Shown here: positions 45,401-55,888 of the stretch, piece after piece
Position numbering within the stretch: position 1 is the first letter of the stretch
How the letters are laid out: each line of letters begins with the position of its first letter
Source: Saprospiraceae bacterium
GTDB lineage: Bacteria; Bacteroidota; Bacteroidia; Chitinophagales; Saprospiraceae
Assembly: GCA_016710625.1 (NCBI GenBank)
Contig: JADJVK010000001.1
Span: forward strand, 124,001-188,000
Direction of reading: 5' to 3'
DNA length: 64,000 nucleotides
Program-made: the position numbers and the translations under genes
Notes under the pieces: model-generated
Seen by the model: only the letters and a program-made list of their open reading frames with translations
The model's database searches: none
What the model was told of the DNA's origin: nothing

Positions 45401-45446
45401 AAAAAGAGGAGCTCAACGCTATGATTGGCTCCTCTTTTTGATTTTA
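45401..45446 (-). terminator. Terminator hairpin, copy 2 of the repeated element
   Basis: AAAAAGAGGAGC and GCTCCTCTTTTT with a CAA/TTG extension; the same stem as at 42222-42267 but with several different loop bases. It lies 15 bp after the htpG stop (minus strand), and the near-symmetrical stem allows termination in either direction. Confidence 0.85.
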
Positions 45447-45460
45447 TAATTATATAAATC

Positions 45461-47326
45461 TTAATGCAAAAACTTCAAGCTGTTCGCCACAAATGCAGAT
45501 AATTCACTTCCTTTTAGCATTCCGTGATTGAGTTGTGCCAACTGATAAAGATAGGTAGCTAATTCTTTTTGAGCAGCTTCTTCTTTCACCGTTAATAACT
45601 TATTTGCCACCAATGGATGATTCGTGTTCACCACCACTTGATACATATCTGGGAAATCGCCAAAGTTCATCCCTTGCAATTGCTGCATCTCTTTCATCCT
45701 TCTCATAAATTCAGGTTTTGTGATCACCACTGGCGAATCCTCCACTCCCATTGCTTGCAATTGAACTGTTGCCCCTTTCGATTCCACTGCGATTCCTTCA
45801 AAAATGGTTTTCACCTGCTCTTGCTCTTTTTCACTCAATACAGATTCAACCTTTTCGTCTTTCTGAATCAAATTATTGATGGTTTCAGAGTCAATTCTCA
45901 CAAACACCACATCTCCCATTTTGTACTCCAAGTGTTGCATGAAATGGTTGTCTATAGCTTCCGACATTTCTACCACATCATACCCTTTTTGTTTGCAAGC
46001 AGCTATCAACCCATCTTGAGCAACCACATTATTGGTGTATAAAATCACCACTTTATTGTGTTTGTCTGTTTGGTTTCCTTTTACTTTCTCTTTGTAATCT
46101 TCGAATATAAATGACTGATTATCTATGTTTTGCACCAAAGCAAACTTCATCGCTTTTTCAGCAAATGATTCATCAGAGATCATTCCGTACTTCACGAAAG
46201 TACTGATGTCCTTCCATTTGCTTTCGTATTCCTCCTTTTGATTTTTATAAATCTCCAATAATTTCTCAGCCACTTTCTTCGTGATATAGCTGCTAATTTT
46301 CTTCACATTTCTATCACTCTGCAAATAACTTCTAGAAACATTCAATGGAATATCTGGAGAGTCTATTACGCCATGCAACAACATCAAGAAATCAGGAACA
46401 ATCTCTTTCACGTCATCCGCCACAAACACCTGATTGCTATATAGTTGAATCTTATTTTTTTGTAACTCTATCGAGTTGCCAATTTTTGGCAAATACAATA
46501 CTCCTGTTAGATTGAATGGATAATCTATATTCAAATGAATCCAAAAATGAGGAGCTTGGCTGTAAGGATAAAGTTCTTGGTAGAAATTTTTGTAATCTTC
46601 GTCCACCAAATCTTTCGGTGCTTTTTTCCAAAGTGGATTCGGATTGTTGATGATGTTTTCCACCTCTGTTTCTATGGATTTTCTATCTTCTCCCTCTCCT
46701 TCCCAAGTAGTTTCTTTCTTCGTGCCAAATCGAATTTCTACTGGCAAGAAACTACAATATTTTTTTAATAACCCTTCGATTTTATCATTTTCCAAATATT
46801 CTACACAATCATCACTGATATGCAAAATGATATCGGTTCCTCTAAAATCTCTTTCACCTTTACCAATAAAATATTCTGGATTGCCATCACATTCCCATGA
46901 AACTGCCTCAAATTCTTCTTTGTAAGATTTCGTCACCACATTCACCTTCGAAGCCACCATGAAAGCAGAATAAAAACCTAAGCCAAAATGTCCGATTATC
47001 GGCTCACCTTTGAATTTTTCCAAAAATTCGGTGGCACTCGAAAATGCTACTTGATTTAGATATTTATTCACCTCTTCTTCGTTCATTCCAATACCCCTAT
47101 CACGAATCGTAAGTGTTTTAGCGGCTTTATCCAATAAAATATCGATGGTCGTGTCGCCTAAATCGCCTTTCAAGTCCCCTCTAGAAGCCAAAGCTTTTAC
47201 TTTTGTCGTAGCGTCCACCGCATTAGATACCAATTCTCTAAGGAAAATTTCTTGGTCTGAATATAAGAATTGCTTGATAATCGGAAATATATTTTCCGTT
47301 TGTACTGATATTTGTCCTTTTACCAT
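45461..47326 (-). CDS. htpG: Chaperone HtpG (Hsp90)
   Basis: 621 aa. The ATP-binding GHKL fold has FLRELVSNAVDA near 28-39, DRGIGMNEEEV near 86-96 and GHFGLGFYSAFMVA near 112-125. The middle domain holds YLPKIGNSIE, and LNVSRSYLQSDRNVKKI is the Hsp90 signature near 315-331. The C-terminal dimerisation domain is present. It helps fold client proteins under stress in the cytoplasm. Length is normal for the family. It is last in a minus-strand run after the DinB-like gene (68 bp gap). Confidence 0.96.
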   Translation of the reverse strand: MVKGQISVQTENIFPIIKQFLYSDQEIFLRELVSNAVDATTKVKALASRGDLKGDLGDTTIDILLDKAAKTLTIRDRGIGMNEEEVNKYLNQVAFSSATEFLEKFKGEPIIGHFGLGFYSAFMVASKVNVVTKSYKEEFEAVSWECDGNPEYFIGKGERDFRGTDIILHISDDCVEYLENDKIEGLLKKYCSFLPVEIRFGTKKETTWEGEGEDRKSIETEVENIINNPNPLWKKAPKDLVDEDYKNFYQELYPYSQAPHFWIHLNIDYPFNLTGVLYLPKIGNSIELQKNKIQLYSNQVFVADDVKEIVPDFLMLLHGVIDSPDIPLNVSRSYLQSDRNVKKISSYITKKVAEKLLEIYKNQKEEYESKWKDISTFVKYGMISDESFAEKAMKFALVQNIDNQSFIFEDYKEKVKGNQTDKHNKVVILYTNNVVAQDGLIAACKQKGYDVVEMSEAIDNHFMQHLEYKMGDVVFVRIDSETINNLIQKDEKVESVLSEKEQEQVKTIFEGIAVESKGATVQLQAMGVEDSPVVITKPEFMRRMKEMQQLQGMNFGDFPDMYQVVVNTNHPLVANKLLTVKEEAAQKELATYLYQLAQLNHGMLKGSELSAFVANSLKFLH

Positions 47327-47394
47327 AATATTAACTATTTTGATTTACCCTCCAAAATCAAACGCTATGCCATGGAAAAATTAGTGACAATTTG

Positions 47395-47928
47395 TCATTT
47401 TTGAAGCAACCCATTTTGGATATGCATAAAATGATGGCGACAATGCCAAGCATACAAATCCAATAAATAATGTAAAGTGAAAGATTTTTGAGATTGGGGA
47501 TGAAAATAAGTCCTTTCCCAGTGGTGCGGCTGCATATGTTGCATCAAAACCACCCATTTGTAATGAATGGATTCTATCATTTTCAAAGAAGCTGCAATTG
47601 GCAATTTGGAATCTGGAAGTTCCGCCCATTTTTCTTCTAGGTATGGTTTCACAACTGGCTCTTCTTCTGTCAATGCCAATTTGAGTCGAATATAGGCATT
47701 TGCATGGCTATCTGAACAGTGGTGAATCAATTGCCGAATTGTCCAACCATCTGGTCGGTAGGGCGTATCTAATTGACTATCAGAGAGGTTTTCAGTAGTT
47801 TTATATAATAAAGATGGAAAAGTAGCAATATCATTTATGAGTTGCTCTACCTCATGATAGCTATAATTTTCTTTGGCTACAAACTTTCCAATTGGATATT
47901 TCAATTTTTCTAAAGAATCTTCATTCAT
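47395..47928 (-). CDS. DinB/YfiT-like putative metal-dependent hydrolase or thiol transferase
   Basis: 177 aa. DinB fold with the three-histidine metal pattern: IRQLIHHCSDSHANAY near 66-81 and YAWHCRHHFMHI near 160-171. Close in style to YfiT/BstA proteins, of which some move bacillithiol to electrophiles. The N-terminal block KLKYPIGKFVAKENYS is typical. Its ATG overlaps the serC stop by one base (TAATG), so translation is coupled. Cytoplasmic. Confidence 0.82.
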   Translation of the reverse strand: MNEDSLEKLKYPIGKFVAKENYSYHEVEQLINDIATFPSLLYKTTENLSDSQLDTPYRPDGWTIRQLIHHCSDSHANAYIRLKLALTEEEPVVKPYLEEKWAELPDSKLPIAASLKMIESIHYKWVVLMQHMQPHHWERTYFHPQSQKSFTLHYLLDLYAWHCRHHFMHIQNGLLQK

Positions 47929-49001
47929 TATCCATTCTTTTTTTCAAATTCTTGCATCAAGCTAATCATCAATTCAATGGAAGAAAGGGGCATCGCATTG
48001 TAAATAGAAGCTCGGAAGCCACCGACAGAGCGGTGTCCTTTGAAATCAATCATACCATTTTGAGTACAAAGGTCAAAAAATGGCTTTTCATGCTCCACAT
48101 TTTCAGGAACAAAACACACATTCATCCTAGATCGATCTTCAACTGCCACTGTCCCTCTGAATAAAGGATTCCTATCAATTTCTTGGTATAAAATCGCCGC
48201 TTTATGGTCATTTTTTTGTTGCATTGCCTTCAACCCACCTTGTGCCTTTATCCATCTCATCGTCAAAAGACTGACATAAATTGGAAAAGTTGGCGGTGTA
48301 TTGAACATGGCATTTTCTGCAATATGGGTTTGATAATTCAACATGGTTGGGATCACTCTATCAATCTTTCTTTCCACAAATTCTGGACTCAAAGCGACCA
48401 TAGTTACTCCGGCAGGACCCATATTTTTTTGTGCACCAGCATAAATCAACCCAAATTTTTCGGCAGGAATTTCTCTACTGAAAATATCAGAAGACATATC
48501 GCAAACGATTGGCACCGAAGTTTCAGGGAAATTGTGGTATTGTGTGCCATAAATTGTATTATTACTTGTTAAATGCAAATATTGGCTATCGGAAGGAACT
48601 TGAATATCTTTCGGAATGAAAGAATAGGTGCTTTCTTTGGAAGATGCTAATACTTTCACTTCTCCAAAATTTTTAGCTTCTTTGATAGCTTTGTTCGCCC
48701 AAGTTCCTGTATCTGTGTAGCTTGCAAATTGGTTGGCACCTAAGAAATTCATCGGCACCATAAAAAATTGACTGCTGGCTCCACCGCCTAAGAATAAAAC
48801 TTGATGTTCATTGGACAATCCCAAAAGTTCTTTTACCAACGCCCTAGCTTCTTCAATTACATCCACAAACAATTTATTTCGATGGGACATTGTCAGTATT
48901 GATAAGCCACTATTTTTGTAATCAATAACTGCTTGAGCAGCTTCTGCTAATACTTCCTCAGGTAAAATAGCTGGTCCTGAACTAAAATTATGAACTTTCA
49001 T
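47928..49001 (-). CDS. serC: Phosphoserine aminotransferase
   Basis: 357 aa. It makes 3-phosphoserine from 3-phosphohydroxypyruvate and glutamate in serine synthesis, with PLP. The N terminus VHNFSSGPAILPEEVL and the PLP lysine in LIYAGAQKNMGPAGV near 188-202 are diagnostic, as is the end RSVGGFRASIYNAMPLSSIE. Length is normal. It follows dtd by 3 bp and overlaps the DinB-like gene. Confidence 0.96.
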   Translation of the reverse strand: MKVHNFSSGPAILPEEVLAEAAQAVIDYKNSGLSILTMSHRNKLFVDVIEEARALVKELLGLSNEHQVLFLGGGASSQFFMVPMNFLGANQFASYTDTGTWANKAIKEAKNFGEVKVLASSKESTYSFIPKDIQVPSDSQYLHLTSNNTIYGTQYHNFPETSVPIVCDMSSDIFSREIPAEKFGLIYAGAQKNMGPAGVTMVALSPEFVERKIDRVIPTMLNYQTHIAENAMFNTPPTFPIYVSLLTMRWIKAQGGLKAMQQKNDHKAAILYQEIDRNPLFRGTVAVEDRSRMNVCFVPENVEHEKPFFDLCTQNGMIDFKGHRSVGGFRASIYNAMPLSSIELMISLMQEFEKKNG

Positions 49002-49004
49002 TTT

Positions 49005-49457
49005 TTATTCTTTATTTTTTGAATCGATTAAAATTGTAACAGGTCCATCGTTGACCAAAGCAACTTTCATATCTTCTCCAAAGATACCTGTTTGAATCCT
49101 TTTATTTGTAAATTCAGTGAGTTTTAGAATCATTTTTTCATAAATAGGAATCGATATTTCTGGTTTCGCTGCTTTGATATAAGAAGGTCGATTTCCTTTT
49201 TTGGTACTGGCATGTAATGTGAACTGACTAATGAGCAAAATGTCACCATCAACATCCAAAAGAGATAGATTCATCACTCCATTTTCATCATTGAAAATCC
49301 GCAATTGAACAATTTTTTGGCACAACCATTGAATATCTTCGTCGCTATCTTCATTCTCTATGCCCACTAAAATCATAAGTCCCTTTCCTATGGTTCCATT
49401 TACTTTTCCTCCAATTGTTACTGAAGCTTCAGAAACTCTTTGTATGACGACTTTCAT
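49005..49457 (-). CDS. dtd: D-aminoacyl-tRNA deacylase
   Basis: 150 aa, the family length. It hydrolyses D-amino acids from charged tRNA. Signature motifs: N-terminal MKVVIQRVSEASVTIGG, LLISQFTLHASTKKGNRPSY (S-Q-F-T near 78-81) and NDGPVTI at the cross-subunit active site near 138-144. Cytoplasmic dimer. It is 14 bp after the M1 peptidase stop and 3 bp before serC. Confidence 0.96.
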   Translation of the reverse strand: MKVVIQRVSEASVTIGGKVNGTIGKGLMILVGIENEDSDEDIQWLCQKIVQLRIFNDENGVMNLSLLDVDGDILLISQFTLHASTKKGNRPSYIKAAKPEISIPIYEKMILKLTEFTNKRIQTGIFGEDMKVALVNDGPVTILIDSKNKE

Positions 49458-49471
49458 TAAAAAAATTTATT

Positions 49472-52123
49472 TTAAAACCCTTGAGATTGGTACAATTGTT
49501 TTAACTCCTCACTTTTTTCATTCACTTTTACCTCATTGATGACTTTTGCAATATTTTCAATATTGGCATTCAAGCTTTTTCTTTTAGCCTCGTCTTTTTC
49601 CTTCTCAAAACTCATTTTATAATCATCAATTAATTGGTTCAATCCAAACATTCCCGCTACTCTAGAAGACAAGCCAGCATTGCTGTTCATCGCCAAAGAT
49701 TTCAACTGAGTAATACCTTTTTGCAACACTGCATCGTCACCTACCTGTATCACTTTTGCATAGCTCATGGCAACAGGAACTACATTCGGGCTATCCATAC
49801 TTTTCATTTTACTTTCTATAAATGGCAAGTTTTTGATATCTGGCTGATTCGAATGGTACAATTGACAAATTTGAATAATAATTTCTTCATCGTCGGTGCT
49901 TTCCAATTCCTTAGCTTTTGTTAAGGCTAAAGTTGGGTTCATTTTAGACAAAGAGCCAAGGGCAGTCGATGCCTCCATCGAACTCTTATAGTTTTGAAGG
50001 GCGGTTGCAAAAACTGGCTCAAATTTCTTGTCGCCTGTTTCTCCCAATATTCTCAATGCATTCATTCTTACCTGAGCTCTACTATCTTCTGTAGCCATTT
50101 TCGCCACCATATCCCAGTTCAAATTTTTATTATTTTGAGCGGAATAAACAAGTGCTTCATTCCTAATGGGCCAAGCTTTTTCTGTCATCGCTTTTTCCAT
50201 TGTTTTCACTGCCAAATCACTAGTCGAGCTATTCAAATAATTGATAGCGTTCATTTTATCGGTAAACCCAGGAGCATTTCTAAAGATAAATGCCATGGTA
50301 GTTTCATCTTGCTTTTGGTCGATTTCTGCCAACAAATCGTTGTCACCATCAATATTGATCCAAATAGGAGCAGTAGCAACATCAAAGCTAAAAACTTGCT
50401 TTCTTTGGTTCATCCTTACCAACTTTCTTTCTGCTTTTACGCCATCTGCTAAATAAATATCTACTTTCAAAGGCAATTCGAAGATAGCTGGTTGATTATT
50501 GATTGGATTTTGGGTTTGTTCCAAGGTCAATTCCACTTTTTTAGTTGCCGCATCGAACTTTTGAGAAACAGTTATTTTAGGATGTCCAGCACTAAAGAAC
50601 CATTGGTTGAAAAACCAATTCAAGTCTTCTCCACTCGTCTCTTCAAAAGCCATTCTCAACTCATGAGCTTCCACATCAGTATAGGCATGTTGGTTCAAAT
50701 AATTTTTTAGGGATGTAAAAAACACTTCATCTCCTAAATATCTTCTCAACATATGCAAAATCAAGCCTCCTTTATTATAGCTATGAGCATCAAACATTTG
50801 TTCTCTATCAGCATATTTAAAATTGATCAAATCGTGCATTCCGCCATAAGCTGATTGGAGATATCCGTTCATTTCTTCCATCCTATGATGATCGGCGAGG
50901 TCTTTTCCATACTTATGTTCCATCCATAAATATTCGCTATAATTTGCAAACCCTTCGTTCAGCGTCAAGTTTGACCAGCTTTCACAAGTAACATAATCGC
51001 CAAACCAATGATGAAATATTTCATGGGCAACAACTTTCTCATTTACATCCACATCCACCAATGCTTTTGCATGATTTTGGACATATTCGCCGTAAATAAT
51101 TGCTGATGTGTTTTCCATCGCTCCAGACACATAATCTCTCACAACTACTTGACCCAACTTGGGCCATGGATATTTTAAGCCTGTAATATTAGAATAAAAG
51201 CTCAATATCTCAGGAGTATATGGAAATATCGCTTTGGCATCTTTCTCAAATTTTGGCTCCACATAATAGGAAAGTTCAATGTTTTCCCACTTTTCCTTTA
51301 CTACAGCATATTCTCCGATTGCCATCATAAACAAATATGGGGCATGTGGTTTGTCAAGCTTCCAATAATCTGTTCTGGTGCCATCTGCATTTTTTTTAGC
51401 TGAAAGCAGCAATCCGTTGGAAAGCGTTTTATATTTATCTTCCACAGTGATATAAATCTCTTCTGTGGTTTTTTCAAATGGCTTGTCGATGGTTGGGAAC
51501 CAAAAAGAATTGCTTTCAGTTTCCCCTTGTGTCCAAAGCTGGGTCGGTTTATTAGCATCTTCTCCAGTTGGATTGATAAAATACAATCCTTTGTCTTGAG
51601 TGATTGCAGCACTACCACCGATAGAAGCTCTTTCATCAGGTTTTGCTACATAATCTATCACCACTACATATTGGTCATTTCTTGTATATGTTTTATCTAA
51701 AGAAATATTCAATTTCAATTTATCATAATCATATTTCAATGCTTTCCCATTAATGGTCACTGAAGTGATGTCCATATTTTTTGCATCCAGCTCCAATTTA
51801 TCGGTGGGCTTAAACCATGGCTTGAAAGTTAGTGTTGCCTTACCTTGTAAATGTTTTTTTGCCCAAATTGGCTTTACCTCTAATTTAGTGTGCATCAAAT
51901 CATTATAACGAGTTTGAGTCGCATTGTATATTGGTAATTCATTTGGAATATTTTTCGGATCTTCAGTCGGATTAGATTTAATCTCTAAGTCTGGAAGGAC
52001 ACTGTCGATAACAATTTCTTTAACAATGGTACTTTCTATCGGCTTTTTAGGAAGGTTTTTCGTAGTATTACATGCAATGATGAATGAAAATAATACTGAA
52101 AAAAGCAAAACAATTTTTTTCAT
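49472..52123 (-). CDS. M1-family zinc aminopeptidase, secreted or lipoprotein
   Basis: 883 aa. The signal segment ends in a lipobox-like FSFIIACNTT, so it is likely lipid-anchored in the periplasm. M1 features: the exopeptidase motif SGAMENTSAI near 328-337 and the zinc site VVAHEIFHHWFGDY with the downstream NEGFANY glutamate near 365-395. The C-terminal 300 residues are HEAT-like helices (WPIRNEALVYSAQNNKNLNW). It removes N-terminal amino acids from peptides in the envelope. First gene of the run to htpG. Confidence 0.92.
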   Translation of the reverse strand: MKKIVLLFSVLFSFIIACNTTKNLPKKPIESTIVKEIVIDSVLPDLEIKSNPTEDPKNIPNELPIYNATQTRYNDLMHTKLEVKPIWAKKHLQGKATLTFKPWFKPTDKLELDAKNMDITSVTINGKALKYDYDKLKLNISLDKTYTRNDQYVVVIDYVAKPDERASIGGSAAITQDKGLYFINPTGEDANKPTQLWTQGETESNSFWFPTIDKPFEKTTEEIYITVEDKYKTLSNGLLLSAKKNADGTRTDYWKLDKPHAPYLFMMAIGEYAVVKEKWENIELSYYVEPKFEKDAKAIFPYTPEILSFYSNITGLKYPWPKLGQVVVRDYVSGAMENTSAIIYGEYVQNHAKALVDVDVNEKVVAHEIFHHWFGDYVTCESWSNLTLNEGFANYSEYLWMEHKYGKDLADHHRMEEMNGYLQSAYGGMHDLINFKYADREQMFDAHSYNKGGLILHMLRRYLGDEVFFTSLKNYLNQHAYTDVEAHELRMAFEETSGEDLNWFFNQWFFSAGHPKITVSQKFDAATKKVELTLEQTQNPINNQPAIFELPLKVDIYLADGVKAERKLVRMNQRKQVFSFDVATAPIWINIDGDNDLLAEIDQKQDETTMAFIFRNAPGFTDKMNAINYLNSSTSDLAVKTMEKAMTEKAWPIRNEALVYSAQNNKNLNWDMVAKMATEDSRAQVRMNALRILGETGDKKFEPVFATALQNYKSSMEASTALGSLSKMNPTLALTKAKELESTDDEEIIIQICQLYHSNQPDIKNLPFIESKMKSMDSPNVVPVAMSYAKVIQVGDDAVLQKGITQLKSLAMNSNAGLSSRVAGMFGLNQLIDDYKMSFEKEKDEAKRKSLNANIENIAKVINEVKVNEKSEELKQLYQSQGF

Positions 52124-52290
52124 TAGTCAATTTAATTTTATGAATTGTGAAGTAATACAAAAGTTGAATATAAATCAAATTTGTGTCAAATTAAATCTTA
52201 ATTTTTGTATAAATCACAAGTAAATCATACATTGAACGTTCTTTTAATATGAGATGTTTTTTATTTGATAGAAATAATTATTTGTATAGA

Positions 52291-55200
52291 ATGCAAAATT
52301 GTTTACGCTATATATTTTTTGTTATTTGTTTGACACCAAAGATACTATTTGGGCAAGCAGCCAATACGGTGGAGTTTGGGAAAAATAGGGTGTAATACCA
52401 TCAAAAATTCAATCAATGGCTTCAATATGATAGTGAAAATTTTATAACTTATTGGTATGGAGATGCAAGAAATGTAGGGCAATTTGCAGTACAAATGGCT
52501 GAATATGATTTCAATAGCATACAAAAAATACTGGAGCACCGCATTGCTGACAAAATGGAAATCATTGTTTATACCGATCTAACAGATTTCAAACAAAGTA
52601 ATATAGGAGTAGAAGAAAGTTTTGAAAGTTCGACTGGACAGACGAAGATTGCTGGAAACAAAATATTTATCTATTTCGATGGAAATCATCAAAATTTGAG
52701 GAAACAAATTCGAGAAGGTATTGCAGCTGTTTTTATCAATTCTATACTTTTTGGCTCGAATCTCCAAGAAATGGTTCAAAATGCGGTCATGCTCAATATG
52801 CCCTTGTGGTTCAAGCAAGGATTGATAGCTTACTGTGGGGAAGAATGGAATGAAGATAATGATAATCAGTTGAGGGACATCATGTTGAGTAAAAAATACG
52901 ACTCTTTTTATGAGCTAGCTGAGAAAAATCCAAAATTAGCAGGTCATTCATTTTGGCACTATATTGCAAAAAACTACGGAAGTTCTTCGGTTCCGAATCT
53001 GATTTATTTGGCTAGAATCAATAAAAGTATCAGTAGTGGATTTATGTACGTTATCGGAACAAACTACGAGAACATTTTGGACAGTTGGTGGGTGGATAAT
53101 ACCCAAAGATATACTGAAGAAATAGAAGGAATGACAACCTATGATGCCTCAAAAAAGTTGGTAAAATCCTTTAACAAAAAGTTGCCACTTACCCGATTCG
53201 AACTGAATTCTAAAAAAAATATGGTGGCTTACACCTATAATGAAATTGGAAAATGGAAGGTAGTCGTAGAAGATTTGAAAACGGGAAATAAAACAACCAT
53301 TTTAAAAAGAGGTTACAAAAACAACCTACAATCCACCGATTATAATTATCCAATAATTGCTTGGAAACCAAATGGTGAAGAACTTTCAGTGATTTATGAA
53401 CAACGAGATGTCATCAAATTTTACAATTATAATACAACGACCAAAAAAGAAAAATTTGATAAATTCTCCCCAGAATTTCAAAGGGTCTTTGATGCCAACT
53501 ACATTGACAATCACGATATGGTGATTTCTGCTGCCACCAAAGGATTTTCCGATTTATTTATTTACAAAACCAAAACCACACAAAACGATCGATTGACCAA
53601 TGATATTTATGATGATCTAGCACCATCAGTTGTAAATATTAATGGAAAAAAGGGAATTGTCTTTTTGTCCAATAGAACAGATAATAAACTAACAACCAAT
53701 AAATTAGATACTATTTTACCCATCGGTAAAATGGATGTTTTTTATTATAACCTAGAAACAAGACCCAACTACTTTGTGAGAGTGACCAACACCCCTAATT
53801 TGAACGAAAAATCTCCTGTTGGAATTGATTCCAATTGGATAGCTTGGCTAAGTGAGGGCAATGGGATTTATAATAAACAAGTGGGCAACTATTATGAGAC
53901 CATCGTTGGTTACGAAAAAGAAGCAGTTTATAGAGACGATAAGAAAATTATATATCCAATTGATTCAGTATTAACCAAATCAGATAGTTTTTCATTGGTT
54001 TATATTGATACCATTCCGATTATTGAAAGGAAATTTACTCATAAAAATTGTAGTAATCTGAATAGAAATATTGAACTAACTAGGTTTAATCCGCTTAATA
54101 ATCAGTTTGCCGATTTAGCTTTAATTGATGGGAGGTATCAAATTTTCCAGTCTCCTTTAGATACAACAATTGCTATTATTTCAAAACCAACCATATTTAA
54201 TACTTTTAAAAACAAAATCACTAAAAATGAACACAAAGATGGCACTAAAAATACTGACAATCAGCCAGTTGAGGCGAAGCAAGAAGAAGTTAAGAATGAT
54301 ATAAAAACTGAGGAAAAAATTGTAGAACAAAAGCCACAGCCAAAATTAGACACCGCCAAAATTGATATTGATAGTTACCAATTTCAAAGTGAATTTGATG
54401 ATAATGAAGCTCCAGCAACTGTAATTGTAAAAGACTCTGGCAAAATTCAGATTTTAGATAAGTCCCCTGTTTTCAGAAATGATCCATCTGCCATCACATC
54501 AGAAATGGTGGTAAAAAAAGTGGAACCACAAAACTTCGTTCACGAATTCAAAACAGGGAAAATCATCCCTTACCAACTAAAATTCAGAACTGATTTTGTG
54601 AATACCAATTTGGACAACAATCCGCTGTTTGGTGGCTTGAATAGCTATACTGGCTTCCCTCAAGGATATGGTTTTCAACCACTTGGCATATTATTAAAAG
54701 CAAATTTCAAGGATTTATTAGAAGATTATGAGATAGAAGGCGGGATGCGATTTCCAACATCTTTCAATGGCTCAGAATTTTTTATTTGGTATAAAGACAA
54801 GAAAAAAAGGTGGGATAAAACCTATGCTATTTACAGAAAATCTTTAACCAATAATACAACAGATAACTCTTTAATTCCACAAAGAAATAGGGTAGTTCAG
54901 ACCCTAGGATACTACAATATAAGCTACCCACTAGATGTTTTCACTAGCATAAGAGCATCTGCCACCATGCGGTTTGACAAAATTGCATCACTATCAACCG
55001 ATAGTGTTTCACTCCATAGCCCAACCATCAACGAACAAAGAGTCGGGGCAAGATTGGAGTACGTTTTTGATAACACCATCGATGTCGGGTTGAATTTGAA
55101 GCATGGGACTCGTTATAAAATCTATTCAGAATTTACCAAAAGAATGAAAGTAGATTTTGTTGACAATTTCGAATTCAATTTTAATGATGGATATATGGGG

Positions 55201-55803
55201 GTTGTTGGTTTAGACTTTCGCCACTATGTCAAGTTGGATAAATACAGTATTTTAGCGGGTAGGGCAGCAGGAGCAGCCTCTTTTGGGACAGAGAAAATTT
55301 TGTACTTTTTAGGCGGAGTGGATAATTGGTTATTTCCAAAATTCAATAGCGATATCCCTATCCCACAAAATGTCAATTATGCCTACCAGATGCAAGCAAC
55401 TAGTATGAGAGGGTTCGCCAGCAATATTCGAAATGGCAATAATTATGCCTTGGTGAATGTCGAACTTCGCTCAGCAGTTTTCAGATATTTATTCCCTTCC
55501 ACAACATCCTCTTTCATCAGAAATTTCCAAATAATTGGTTTTTTTGATGCTGGAACTGCATGGACTGGAACATCTCCATTTTCAAGAGAAAATCCATTGA
55601 ACACCTTGATTATCAAGACATCACCTAGCTCTCCCATTAGCATTAAAGTAAATTATTTCAGAGAGCCAATTGTGATGAGCTACGGAGCTGGGATTCGTAC
55701 TTTGTTTTTGGGCTATTTTGCAAGACTCGATTACGGATGGGGTATTGAAACTAGAATAAAACAAAAACCAGTTCTAAATTTAGCAATTGGCATGGATTTT
55801 TAA
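52291..55803 (+). pseudogene. Large TolB-like/PD40 protein with C-terminal Omp85-like beta-barrel, interrupted by one in-frame TAA
   Basis: Without the stop this would be about 1,170 aa. ATG at 52291 (or 52249, 14 codons earlier) gives a signal peptide (YIFFVICLTPKILFGQ). The frame runs through FGKNRV to a TAA at 52393-52395 and continues in the same frame (YHQKFNQWLQYDSENFITYW); a change of CAA to TAA explains it. The next part resembles a gluzincin-like domain (MPLWFKQGLIAYCGEEW), but its expected HExxH is not seen. PD40 propeller repeats follow (IAWKPNGEELSVIYE), then from about residue 820 a beta-barrel ending MDF, with GAGIRTLFLGYFARLDYGWGIE as in surface-antigen barrels. An ATG at 52495 could only give a form without export signal. 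Confidence 0.75.
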
Positions 55804-55888
55804 AGAAAACAATAGATGATTAATTTCGTCTAAATATTACAATTAATAATTTTTAATGTCATAAATTTAGGCTTCAATCTTAAACTAT

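Noticed and set aside
52393..52395. Reassignment of TAA to an amino acid
   Set aside because: TAA is the normal end of many intact genes here (lpxD, blaI, htpG, serC), so it is read as stop.
52495..55803. A cytoplasmic 1,102-aa protein starting at 52495
   Set aside because: The C-terminal half is an outer-membrane beta-barrel that needs export. A signal peptide in the same frame is found upstream of the TAA at 52393.
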